From assembly GCA_035511515.1 (NCBI GenBank), contig DATKFG010000022.1:1-47851 (forward strand): 47,851 nt of DNA. Reading direction: 5' to 3'. The DNA is from VBCK01 sp035511515 (GTDB lineage: Bacteria; Pseudomonadota; Gammaproteobacteria; Burkholderiales; Burkholderiaceae_F). The notes beneath the pieces were generated by a model. It was not told the DNA's origin, searched no databases, and worked only from the letters and a program-made list of their open reading frames with translations. The translations under genes were made by a program, and so were the position numbers. The number at the start of each line of letters is the position of its first letter. Position 1 is the stretch's first letter. Below are positions 26,500-34,337 of the stretch, piece by piece.

Positions 26500-26528
26500 T
26501 TGACACTGCGTAAGCGGCGCGGTTGAAT
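26500..26528 (+). promoter_or_regulatory. Sigma-70 promoter of hupB
   Basis: TTGACA (26500-26505) matches the -35 consensus fully. A 17-base spacer leads to TTGAAT (26523-26528), four of six to TATAAT. The start would be near 26535, about 50 bases before the HU gene. This gives hupB a promoter separate from lon. Confidence 0.65.
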
Positions 26529-26583
26529 AGTCGCGCAAGTTCAAAACGAAAAGGCCGTCGAGACCGGCAGGGAGGGGGTGGCA

Positions 26584-26856
26584 GTGAACAAGACCGAACT
26601 GATCGAGCATATCGCCCGTCAGGCCGATATCTCGAAAGCAGCGGCCGGGCGCGCGCTCGAAGCGATCGTCGGCGGCATTCGTACGTCCCTGAAAAAGGGC
26701 AACTCCGTCACGCTGGTTGGCTTCGGAACCTTCATGGTCGGAAAGCGGGCCGCGCGCCTGGGCCGCAATCCGCGCACCAATCAGCCGATCAAGATCAAAG
26801 CGGCCAGGGTTCCGAAGTTCCGGGCTGGAAAAGCCCTGAAGGATGCAGTAAACTGA
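26584..26856 (+). CDS. hupB: DNA-binding protein HU-beta
   Basis: A 90-residue histone-like protein that bends DNA and compacts the nucleoid. It shows KTELIEHIARQADISKAAAGRALEA, the core VTLVGFGTF and the DNA-gripping arm GRNPRTNQPIKIKA, ending in VPKFRAGKALKDAVN. GTG 26584 is preferred to GTG 26578: it gives the standard 90 residues starting NKTEL, and the GGAGG at 26571 is then correctly spaced. It lies between lon and ppiD as in most proteobacteria. Confidence 0.96.
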   Translation: MNKTELIEHIARQADISKAAAGRALEAIVGGIRTSLKKGNSVTLVGFGTFMVGKRAARLGRNPRTNQPIKIKAARVPKFRAGKALKDAVN

Positions 26857-26894
26857 TTCGTTGTGCGGTGCCTTTGCACGCAGCGGGCGCGCGC

Positions 26895-26970
26895 GGGTGC
26901 TTAGCTCAGCTGGTAGAGCGGCGCCCTTACAAGGCGTAGGTCGGGAGTTCGAACCTCTCAGCACCCACCA
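26895..26970 (+). tRNA. tRNA-Val (anticodon UAC)
   Basis: Acceptor GGGTGCT pairs with AGCACCC. The D arm is TTAGCTCAGCTGGTAGAG. The anticodon loop CTTACAA gives TAC. The T arm is GGGAGTTCGAACCTCTC, with one G-U pair. CCA is encoded (26968-26970). It sits 38 bases after hupB and 54 before tRNA-Asp. Confidence 0.97.
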
Positions 26971-27024
26971 CGGTCAACGGCGGTTAAGCAAGTTTTCACT
27001 TACTTTTCGACGGGCTGCCGGCGC

Positions 27025-27101
27025 GGAGTGGTAGTTCAGTTGGTTAGAATACCGGCCTGTCACGCCGGGGGTCGCGGGTTCGAGTCCCGTCCACTCCGCC
27101 A
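27025..27101 (+). tRNA. tRNA-Asp (anticodon GUC)
   Basis: Acceptor GGAGTGG pairs with CCACTCC, with G as discriminator and an encoded CCA (27099-27101). The anticodon stem is CCGGC/GCCGG with loop CTGTCAC, giving GTC. The T arm is GCGGGTTCGAGTCCCGT. A strong terminator follows at 27117. Confidence 0.97.
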
Positions 27102-27116
27102 AACACGATTGATGCG

Positions 27117-27142
27117 AAGGCGAACCGAAGTTCGCCTTTTTT
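27117..27142 (+). terminator. Rho-independent terminator after tRNA-Asp
   Basis: AAGGCGAAC (27117-27125), loop CGAA, GTTCGCCTT (27130-27138), then TTTTC. A perfect nine-pair stem with a tetraloop and a T-run, the clearest intrinsic terminator in the window. It ends the tRNA-Val/tRNA-Asp transcript ahead of ppiD. Confidence 0.93.
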
Positions 27143-27202
27143 CTTCTTCGACGGATCCTCTTCGATAGGCAACGCGCTCGCAAGCCCGCGGCCAGACCAA
27201 GA

Positions 27203-29125
27203 ATGTTCGACACGATCCGATCCCGCCACCGCTTCTTCGCCATTGCCATCACGCTGCTGTTCGGGGTGCCGTTCATCTTCACGGGTGTCTACAGCTACAA
27301 CCAGTTTTTCGCCACCGACACGTCGATCGCCAAGGTCGGATCGGAGCGCATCAGTCAGCAGGACCTCGATCTGGCGTTTCGAGAGCGGCTGGAGCGGATG
27401 GCCCAGATGCTCGGTGCCAATTTCGACGCGCGCGTATTCGACACGCCTCAGGCGCGCGCGGCCACGCTCGATGCGCTGCTGTCGGAGCGCGCCTTGAAGC
27501 TCGAGGCTCAGCGCGCGCACGTGCTGGTCACCAACCGCAAGCTGCAGCAGGTGATCGAATCGACGCCCGCCTTCCAGCAGGGCGGCCGTTTCGACTACAA
27601 CACGTACAAGGCGCTGCTGGCGGCGCGCAATCTGAACGAGCTTTCGTTCGAGGCCGATTTGCGGGAAGACCTTGTCCGGCAGACGGTGATCGGGGCGGTC
27701 TCCGATACGGCCATGGTTCCGAAGTCGGTTTCCGACCGGCTATGGCAGCTTCAGCACGAAAAGCGCGAAGTGCGCCAGCAGGCGTTCCGACCCGAGGACT
27801 ACCTTGCAAAAACCGAGGTCAGCGCCGAGGCGATCAAGGCCGAATACGACAAGAACAAGTCGCGCTACATGACGCCGGAAACCGTGCGCGCCGAATATAT
27901 CGTTCTGCGCGTCGCCGACCTCGCGGCCCAGATGCCCGTGTCGCCGCAGGATGTGCGCGCCTTCTACGACAACAACATGAAACGATGGGGTCAGGCCGAG
28001 CGCCGGCGCGCCAGTCATATCCTGATCACGGTCGGAGCGGGCGGTTCGGCAGCGGATAAGACCCAGGCAAAAAAAGTGGCCGAATCGGTGCTCGCCAAGG
28101 AGCGATCGAATCCGGCCGATTTCGCACGGCTGGCCAAGGAATATTCGAAGGATCCCGGATCGGCGCAGAAGGGCGGCGATCTGGGATGGTTCGGCCGCGG
28201 GATGATGGTCAAGCCGTTCGAGGATGCGGTCTTTTCGATGAAGGACGGCCAGACCAGCGGCGTGGTGGAGTCGGACTTCGGCTATCACATCATCCGGGTC
28301 ACCGGGATCGAGCCGGCCCGCATCAAGTCGTTCGAAGACGTCAAGGGTCAGATCGAGGCGGAGTTGCGGCAGCAGGCCGCCGAGAAGCGTTTTTCCGAGA
28401 TTGCCGATCAGTTCAGCAATTTCGTCTACGAGCAGGCCGATGGCCTGAAGCCGGCCGCCGAGAAGTTCAAGCTGGAGCTGCACGAAGTCGATGGTGTCAC
28501 GCGCAGGGGCGTAGCGCAGGGGGATGCGTCCGGCGTGTTCACCCCCGCGCTGATCGAAGCGGTTTTTGCTCCGGATTCGTTGCAGAAGCGGCGCAACACG
28601 AAGGCGATCGATATCGGCGCCAATGCGCTCGTGTCGGCGCGTGTGCTCGATTACCACGCGGCAGCGCCGATTCCGCTGGAGGTGGTGCAGCCGCAGATCA
28701 AGAATTCGCTGCAGCGCGCAGCGGCCGCCGAGATGGCGCGCAAGGCGGGGCAAGCCCGGCTGGCTGAGCTGCTCAAGTCCCCCGGCGACGATGGCTTCGA
28801 AGCACCGCGTTGGGTCGGGCGCGACGATCCTCAGCAGCAGCTGCCCCCGGCCGCGCTCAACTCGGTCATGCAGCTGGCGCCGGATCACCTGCCCGCGTTT
28901 GTCGGCGCCGATGCGCCCGGCGGCGGCTACCTGGTGCTGCACGTGTTGTCGACCCGTCCGGCCGATGCGCCCGCGGCCGATGCGATCGCAGGAGCCTCGC
29001 AGCAGTGGTTGCGGCAACTGTCCGCGGCCGACGAGCAAAGCTTCGTACAGGGCCTGCGGCAGCGCCTGGGCGCTAAGGTGGTCCGCGGCGAACCGGCGGC
29101 GCCCCCCAAGGAAGAGCCGCAGTAG
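27203..29125 (+). CDS. ppiD: Periplasmic folding chaperone PpiD
   Basis: A 640-residue inner-membrane-anchored chaperone facing the periplasm, which assists newly exported proteins at the Sec translocon. An N-terminal membrane helix (about 11-33, FFAIAITLLFGVPFIFTGVYSY) is followed by a SurA-like N-terminal domain. A parvulin domain at about 270-365 (RRASHILITVGAG ... DLGWFGRGMMVKPFEDAVFSM ... ESDFGYHIIRVTGIEPAR) comes next, then a second, degenerate parvulin-like region. The start is ATG 27203. Length is close to E. coli PpiD (623). Confidence 0.94.
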   Translation: MFDTIRSRHRFFAIAITLLFGVPFIFTGVYSYNQFFATDTSIAKVGSERISQQDLDLAFRERLERMAQMLGANFDARVFDTPQARAATLDALLSERALKLEAQRAHVLVTNRKLQQVIESTPAFQQGGRFDYNTYKALLAARNLNELSFEADLREDLVRQTVIGAVSDTAMVPKSVSDRLWQLQHEKREVRQQAFRPEDYLAKTEVSAEAIKAEYDKNKSRYMTPETVRAEYIVLRVADLAAQMPVSPQDVRAFYDNNMKRWGQAERRRASHILITVGAGGSAADKTQAKKVAESVLAKERSNPADFARLAKEYSKDPGSAQKGGDLGWFGRGMMVKPFEDAVFSMKDGQTSGVVESDFGYHIIRVTGIEPARIKSFEDVKGQIEAELRQQAAEKRFSEIADQFSNFVYEQADGLKPAAEKFKLELHEVDGVTRRGVAQGDASGVFTPALIEAVFAPDSLQKRRNTKAIDIGANALVSARVLDYHAAAPIPLEVVQPQIKNSLQRAAAAEMARKAGQARLAELLKSPGDDGFEAPRWVGRDDPQQQLPPAALNSVMQLAPDHLPAFVGADAPGGGYLVLHVLSTRPADAPAADAIAGASQQWLRQLSAADEQSFVQGLRQRLGAKVVRGEPAAPPKEEPQ

Positions 29126-29167
29126 GAGCGGGGTCGGGTCGGGCCCGGACGGCCTCGCCGTGCGGAT

Positions 29168-30229
29168 TCAAGCGGCGCCTTGCACCAGCTCGCACGCCGC
29201 CCGTTCGAAGTCCGCACTGTCGGCGCCGTCGAGGAGCACGTGACGCGCCTGCCCGGCGTTGCGGTAGTTGGTCCGGATCGAGCGCAGGTACACCGGGTCG
29301 TAGTGCTCCTGCAGCAGACACGTGACCAGGGCATCCCACTGACCATCGGTCACCATCGACTTCCAGCGCTGCACCGTGGCCTGACCGTGCAGAGTGGTCA
29401 GGAAGTCGAGCTGCTCGCACAGCTGCTGCGGACAGCGCTCGTAGTGGCGGTACTCGTCGCGCAACAGGCGGATGCGCTGCGGCACCGGCAGGTCCAGTCG
29501 GACGCAGTCCGACCGTCGCATTGCATCCAGCAGGGCGCTGGGCAGCTGGCAGGCTCCGATCCTGCGGCTTTCGGATTCGACGAACACGGCGCGGCCGGGA
29601 TCGAGGCGGCTCAGCGCCCACCACAGGCGCGTTTCGAACTGCTTCTGGCTCGGTTGGAGGCAACCCGGCAGACCGCCCAGCACGGAGCCGCGATGGGCCG
29701 CCAGCGATTCCAGGTCGAGCACCTGCGCTCCCAGGCGGTCCAGGTGGCCCAGTAAGCGGCTTTTTCCGCTTCCGGTGGCGCCGCACAGCACGCGGTAGTC
29801 AAATCGCTGCGGCAGTGTTTCGAGCGTCTGGACCACGATGCGCCGGAACGCGCGATAGCCGCCCTGCAGCTGCTGGACCCGCCAACCGACGCGCGCCATC
29901 ACGTGCGCGAACGATCCGCTGCGCTCTCCGCCTCGCCAGCAGTACACCAGCGGCGACCAGGTGCGCGGCCGCTCGGGAAAGCAGTGGCGCAGGTGCCGCG
30001 CGATGTTGGCGGCCACCAGGGCGGCGCCGGCGCGGCGCGCGTCGAACGGTGAAACCTGCTTGTAGATCGTTCCGATCTCGGAGCGCTCGGCGTCGGTCAG
30101 CACCGGGCAATTGACGGCGCCGGGAAGGTGGTCGATCGCGAATTCCGACTCGCTGCGCACGTCGATGACCGTATCGAACCGCTTCAGGTCCGCCAGCGCA
30201 TCGTCACACGTGATCGTCTTCAGGTGCAC
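29168..30229 (-). CDS. selU: tRNA 2-selenouridine synthase SelU/MnmH
   Basis: A 353-residue enzyme that replaces sulphur by selenium in 2-thiouridine at the tRNA wobble base, via a geranylated intermediate. An N-terminal rhodanese domain carries the essential Cys at 97 in VYCWRGGERS. A P-loop GATGSGKS (150-157) lies in the C-terminal part. The start is GTG 30229, four bases after the tesA stop, so the two genes are probably co-transcribed. Its presence suggests that the organism makes selenophosphate, although no selD is seen here. Confidence 0.92.
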   Translation of the reverse strand: MHLKTITCDDALADLKRFDTVIDVRSESEFAIDHLPGAVNCPVLTDAERSEIGTIYKQVSPFDARRAGAALVAANIARHLRHCFPERPRTWSPLVYCWRGGERSGSFAHVMARVGWRVQQLQGGYRAFRRIVVQTLETLPQRFDYRVLCGATGSGKSRLLGHLDRLGAQVLDLESLAAHRGSVLGGLPGCLQPSQKQFETRLWWALSRLDPGRAVFVESESRRIGACQLPSALLDAMRRSDCVRLDLPVPQRIRLLRDEYRHYERCPQQLCEQLDFLTTLHGQATVQRWKSMVTDGQWDALVTCLLQEHYDPVYLRSIRTNYRNAGQARHVLLDGADSADFERAACELVQGAA

Positions 30230-30232
30230 GCT

Positions 30233-30889
30233 TCACGCAGCCGGGCGTCGCAGCATCGGCTGCAACCGGGTCCAGACGTTGTCCAGCATCCGTTCCTGGG
30301 CCTGCTGGTTGGGGTGAATCCGGTCGGGCTGAAACAGGTCCATGCGATCGGCAAATCCTTCCATCAGGAAGGGGACGAGCTCGATCCGGTTGCGAGCGGC
30401 CAGCGAAGCGAACGTCTGGAAGAACCGCTCCGAGTAATCGCGCCCGTAATTGGGCGGAATCCGTACCCCGACCAGCAGGACCCTGGCGTGCGCCGCGCGA
30501 CATGCGTCGATCATCGCCTGAAGATTGTCCCGCATCTGCTCCAGGTCGAGTCCCCGCAGGCCATCGTTGCCGCCCAGCTCGATCAGGACGATGTCGGGCT
30601 CGACCGTCTGCAGCAGCTTCGGCAGCCGGGCGCGTCCGCCACTGGTGGTGTCGCCGCTGATGCTCGCGTTGACGACGCTATACTGCCGCTCCTGCCTCGA
30701 GAGGCGTTCCGACAGGCGGCTGACCCAGCCGGTATCGCGAGGCAGCCCGAATTCGGCCGACAGGCTGTCGCCGACCACGAGGACCGTGTGGGTCGGCGGC
30801 GCGGCGTGCACGGCCACCGAGCCCACCGCAATGAGCACAGACAGCGCACACAGGCACCGGTGAATCCGCGATCGGAGAGCGGCAAACAA
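30233..30889 (-). CDS. tesA: TesA-like arylesterase/acyl-CoA thioesterase (SGNH hydrolase)
   Basis: A secreted SGNH-fold hydrolase similar to E. coli TesA (thioesterase I / lysophospholipase L1). The nucleophile block is VVGDSLSAEFGLP, the Gly block NASISGDTTSGG, the Asn block LGGNDGLRG and the catalytic pair DRIHPN. A signal peptide precedes it (RSRIHRCLCALSVLIAVGSVAVHA). TTG 30889 is preferred because it gives a normal signal peptide and keeps the gene clear of the divergent ABC gene. An ATG at 30979 in the same frame would add 30 polar residues and overlap that gene. Confidence 0.85.
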   Translation of the reverse strand: MFAALRSRIHRCLCALSVLIAVGSVAVHAAPPTHTVLVVGDSLSAEFGLPRDTGWVSRLSERLSRQERQYSVVNASISGDTTSGGRARLPKLLQTVEPDIVLIELGGNDGLRGLDLEQMRDNLQAMIDACRAAHARVLLVGVRIPPNYGRDYSERFFQTFASLAARNRIELVPFLMEGFADRMDLFQPDRIHPNQQAQERMLDNVWTRLQPMLRRPAA

Positions 30890-30913
30890 GCCCAGTTTCC
30901 GTCTGCCTTCGCT

Positions 30914-31597
30914 GTGGAGGCGTCGGATCTGTCCAAGATCGTTCCCGATCCGACGGGCAGCTTGACGATTCTCGATCATATCAACCTGGCCGTAACGGTC
31001 GGCCAGACGCTGGCGATTCGAGGCGCATCGGGATCGGGCAAATCAACCCTGCTCGGTCTGCTGGCCGGACTGGACGTGCCCACCAGCGGCACGGTCCGTT
31101 TGTTCGGACAGGATCTGACGGCGCTAGACGAAGACGGCAGGGCGCAACTGCGTGCGAGCCGGGTCGGTTTCGTGTTCCAGTCCTTCCAGCTGCTGGAACA
31201 CCTGACCGCGCTGGAAAACGTGATGCTGCCGCTGGAAATCGCCGCCACGCCGGCGGGGTCCCAGGGGCGGGCGAGGGCGCTGCACCTGCTCGACCGGGTG
31301 GGACTGGGCGCACGGATCGGCCACGAGGCCCGCACCCTTTCGGGCGGCGAACAGCAGCGCGTCGCGCTGGCGCGCGCGTTCGTCACGCAACCGGCCATCC
31401 TGTTCGCCGATGAGCCCACGGGCAGCCTGGACTCGGCCACCGGCAGCGCCGTGATCGAGCTGATGTTCGAATTGAATCGTGAATCCGGCTCCACGCTGGT
31501 CGTGGTGACGCACGACCCGGACGTCGCGTCCCGGTGCGCCAGCCGCGTGGAGCTGCATGCCGGACGCATCGTGTCCGAGCCGGCGTTAACGGTCTAG
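30914..31597 (+). CDS. ABC transporter ATPase, YbbA/LolD-like
   Basis: About 227 residues forming a complete ABC ATPase: Walker A GASGSGKST, Q-loop FVFQSFQLL, signature LSGGEQQR, Walker B ILFADEPTGSLD and switch His in VVVTHD. It belongs to the MacB/LolD/YbbA group. It diverges from tesA as ybbA does in E. coli, so YbbA is the best match. The expected FtsX-like permease (YbbP) is not next to it; the following gene is convergent. The start is uncertain: GTG 30914 is given, and GTG 30860 is possible but would overlap tesA. The last 12 bases overlap nnrDE. Confidence 0.85.
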   Translation: MEASDLSKIVPDPTGSLTILDHINLAVTVGQTLAIRGASGSGKSTLLGLLAGLDVPTSGTVRLFGQDLTALDEDGRAQLRASRVGFVFQSFQLLEHLTALENVMLPLEIAATPAGSQGRARALHLLDRVGLGARIGHEARTLSGGEQQRVALARAFVTQPAILFADEPTGSLDSATGSAVIELMFELNRESGSTLVVVTHDPDVASRCASRVELHAGRIVSEPALTV

Positions 31598-33061
31598 CTG
31601 GCCACCTCGCAGCCGCGCCAGCTCGCGCGCGGCCAGCTGCGGCACCTCGGACGCGAGCAGGCCGGCGTCGGCGCCGTACGCCTGGGCCGCCCGGCCATGC
31701 AACCAGACCGCCCCCAGCGTGCCGGTCAGAAGACCGAAGCCCTGCGCGATCAGGGCGCCGATCATTCCCGCGAGCACGTCTCCGGTGCCGGCGGACGCCA
31801 GAGCCGGGCTGCCGGTGGGATTGATCCAGTACGCCTCGCGGTCCGCGGGTCGATCCACGATCACGCTGCCCGCGCCCTTCAATACGACGGCTGAACGCGT
31901 CTGCTGCGCGAGCAGCGTCGCCGCTGCGATGCGGTCGGCGTTCACGTGGATCGCGGGCACATCGGCCAGCAGCCGCGCCGCTTCCACCGGGTGAGGCGTC
32001 AGCACGCTCGGTGCGCTGCGCGCGAGCAGCGCTTGGCGCAGGCGCTCGTCGCTGGCCATCAGATTGAGCGCGTCGGCGTCCAGCACGAGCGGTGTTTCCT
32101 GTCCCAGTGCCTGCCGCAACGCCCGGCGCGCGGAATCCGAGGTTCCCATACCGCATCCGATCACGGCCACCTGAACCGGCGGCAGCCGCTCCACGGTCCG
32201 GATCATCAACTCCGGGCAGAGCGGATCGACCTTCAGATCCGGATCGCCCACGCAGCACACGTAGACCCGGCCCGCGCCCAGCCTGAGTGCCGATCGGCCG
32301 GCCAGCAACGCGGCCCCGATCATCCCGACGTCGCCCCCGATCACGGCCACACTGCCGTACAGGCCCTTGTGCGAATTGCGGCGCCGCGGTTTGGCAATCT
32401 GGGCGAAGTGTTCCGGCCCGTTCAGGCGGCCGGGCGATTGTCCCGGTTCGATTCCGAGCGTGTCGACATGAACCGCGCCGGCGGCATCGCAGCCATCGCT
32501 CATGTGCAAACCGGGCTTGTCCCCGAGAAAGGTCACGGTCGCGCGCGCGTGCACGCCGGCCACATTGCCGACCCAGACGCCGGAGTCCGCGTCGAGGCCG
32601 CTTGGAATGTCGATCGAGACGACCTCGGTGCGGCTTTCGTCGGCCCATTGGGAGGCCTGCAGGTACGGGCCGGAAAGCGGGCGGCTGAGCCCGATTCCGA
32701 ACATTGCATCGACGATCACGTCGAAGCGGGCCTGGTCCGGCAGGGTCGGAATCGATTCGCCGCCTGCGGCGGCCCAGGCCGCATGGGCAGCACGCGCGTC
32801 TTGGGCTGCCGGCGGCAATGGCGCCCAGCAGACGCAGGTGTGACCGAGCTCGCGCAGCGCGCCCGCACACACATAGCCGTCGCCTCCATTGTTGCCCGGT
32901 CCGCACAGCACCAGAAAGGATGCGGGCCGCAGGGGAGCGCGCTGATCGAGCCAGCGCGCTGCCGCGCGCCCGGCACGTTCCATCAGCGTGCCGGGCGGCA
33001 GCCGGCCCTGGTGCTCGCGCTCGATGCGCCGCAGTTCTTCGGTTCGGTACAAGGCTCCCAT
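31586..33061 (-). CDS. nnr: Bifunctional NAD(P)HX epimerase/dehydratase
   Basis: A 491-residue fusion that repairs hydrated NADH and NADPH. The N-terminal epimerase domain (about 1-215) shows LCGPGNNGGDGYV and IDIPSGLDADSG. The C-terminal ADP-dependent dehydratase domain (about 235-485) shows RRRNSHKGLYGSVAVIGG, VLTPHPVEAARLL and the GTGDVLAGMIG motif. Both active-site regions look complete. The start is ATG 33061. In E. coli the same fusion is YjeF/Nnr. It is convergent with the ABC ATPase gene, with a 12-base overlap. Confidence 0.94.
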   Translation of the reverse strand: MGALYRTEELRRIEREHQGRLPPGTLMERAGRAAARWLDQRAPLRPASFLVLCGPGNNGGDGYVCAGALRELGHTCVCWAPLPPAAQDARAAHAAWAAAGGESIPTLPDQARFDVIVDAMFGIGLSRPLSGPYLQASQWADESRTEVVSIDIPSGLDADSGVWVGNVAGVHARATVTFLGDKPGLHMSDGCDAAGAVHVDTLGIEPGQSPGRLNGPEHFAQIAKPRRRNSHKGLYGSVAVIGGDVGMIGAALLAGRSALRLGAGRVYVCCVGDPDLKVDPLCPELMIRTVERLPPVQVAVIGCGMGTSDSARRALRQALGQETPLVLDADALNLMASDERLRQALLARSAPSVLTPHPVEAARLLADVPAIHVNADRIAAATLLAQQTRSAVVLKGAGSVIVDRPADREAYWINPTGSPALASAGTGDVLAGMIGALIAQGFGLLTGTLGAVWLHGRAAQAYGADAGLLASEVPQLAARELARLRGGQLDR

Positions 33062-33094
33062 CGATCGTCGATCCCGCTGCGCCCGGCTCTGGAC

Positions 33095-34207
33095 TTACCC
33101 CCGGCCTTGCGCCGCCAGGCGCGTGACCCACTGGCCGACGGCCAGCGCGCTGGTCAGCCCGGGCGATTCGAAGCCGAACAGCTGTATCAGGCCGGGCAGG
33201 CCATGGCCGCCGGGATCATCGATCACGAAATCGCGCGCGGGTTCGCCCGGGCCGGACAGCTTGGGCCGAATCCCCGCGTATGCCGGCCGCAGTGCGCCGT
33301 CCGGAAGCTGCGGCCAGTAGGTGCGGATGCTCGGATAGAACAATTCGGCGCGGCCCGGGTCGACGTTGAAATCGATCCGATCGATCCACTCGACGTCCGG
33401 CCCGAACCGGGCCGTTCCGCCAAGATCGAGCGTCAGGTGCACGCCCAGTCCGCCGTCGGCCGGCATCGGGTAGATCAGCCGTCCGAACGGCGCCCTTTGC
33501 GCCAGCGAGAAGTAGCAGCCGCGTGCCAGTCGCAGCGCCGGTATCCGTTCCGGCGGGTAACCTTCGATGGCCGAGGCGACGGCCTGCGCGGACAGGGCGG
33601 CGGCGTTGACCAGCACGTCGCAGCCGATCCGGTACGGTTCATCGCCCGCGGTGCTGACGTGCCAGGCGCCGTCGTGCCGCTCGGCCCGCTGCATCGGCGA
33701 GCGCAGCGCGATCAATCCCCCGTGGGACTGCAGATCACCGGACAGCGCCAGCATCAGTGCGTGGGAGTCGACGATCCCGGTGTCGGGCGAGTGGACGGCA
33801 GCACGGCAGCGCAGGCCCGGTTCCATCGAGGCAACCTCGCCCGCATCGAGCCATTCGAGGCGCTCGACTTCGTTGGCGAGGCCGCGCCGCTGCAGCTCGG
33901 CCAGCGCTGCCAGCTGCGAGTCGTCGGTCGCGACGATCAGCTTGCCGAGCCTGCGGTGCGGCAGCGCCCGCTCGGTCAGGTAGCGATACAGCAACCGGCG
34001 TCCCTGCACGCACAGGCGCGCCTTCAAGCTGCCCGTCGGGTAATACAAGCCCGCGTGAATCACCTCGCTGCTGCGCGAGCTCACACCCGAGCCGATCCGT
34101 GGCTCCGTTTCCAGCACGATGGTCTGCAAGCCGGCCATCGCGAGCGCCCGGGCGCACGCGAGCCCGATCACCCCGGCCCCTATAACGACGCAATCGACAC
34201 GCTCCAA
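33095..34207 (-). CDS. FAD-dependent oxidoreductase, L-2-hydroxyglutarate oxidase-like
   Basis: A 370-residue DAO-fold flavoprotein. The FAD loop is CVVIGAGVIGLACARALAMAG. The segment SGVSSRSSEVIHAGLYYPTGSLKARLCVQG is the hallmark of the LhgO (YgaF) group, which oxidises L-2-hydroxyglutarate to 2-oxoglutarate. The C-terminus has AYAGIRPKLSGPGEPARDFVID. TTG 34207 is preferred because it puts the FAD loop at the start and has GGAG eight bases upstream. ATG 34273 would add 22 residues without family similarity. Substrate assignment is by family resemblance only. Confidence 0.82.
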   Translation of the reverse strand: MERVDCVVIGAGVIGLACARALAMAGLQTIVLETEPRIGSGVSSRSSEVIHAGLYYPTGSLKARLCVQGRRLLYRYLTERALPHRRLGKLIVATDDSQLAALAELQRRGLANEVERLEWLDAGEVASMEPGLRCRAAVHSPDTGIVDSHALMLALSGDLQSHGGLIALRSPMQRAERHDGAWHVSTAGDEPYRIGCDVLVNAAALSAQAVASAIEGYPPERIPALRLARGCYFSLAQRAPFGRLIYPMPADGGLGVHLTLDLGGTARFGPDVEWIDRIDFNVDPGRAELFYPSIRTYWPQLPDGALRPAYAGIRPKLSGPGEPARDFVIDDPGGHGLPGLIQLFGFESPGLTSALAVGQWVTRLAAQGRG

Positions 34208-34337
34208 TCCACGCGCTCCGGATGCACGTGAACGATACCCTAAGCATGGAATTCCACCTGTGGCCGCCGGCATATCGGCCGACTGCCGGGCGGCAGGTTG
34301 TCGCTAATCTGCGTCAGCCTCCTCTGTATCGAAACCC

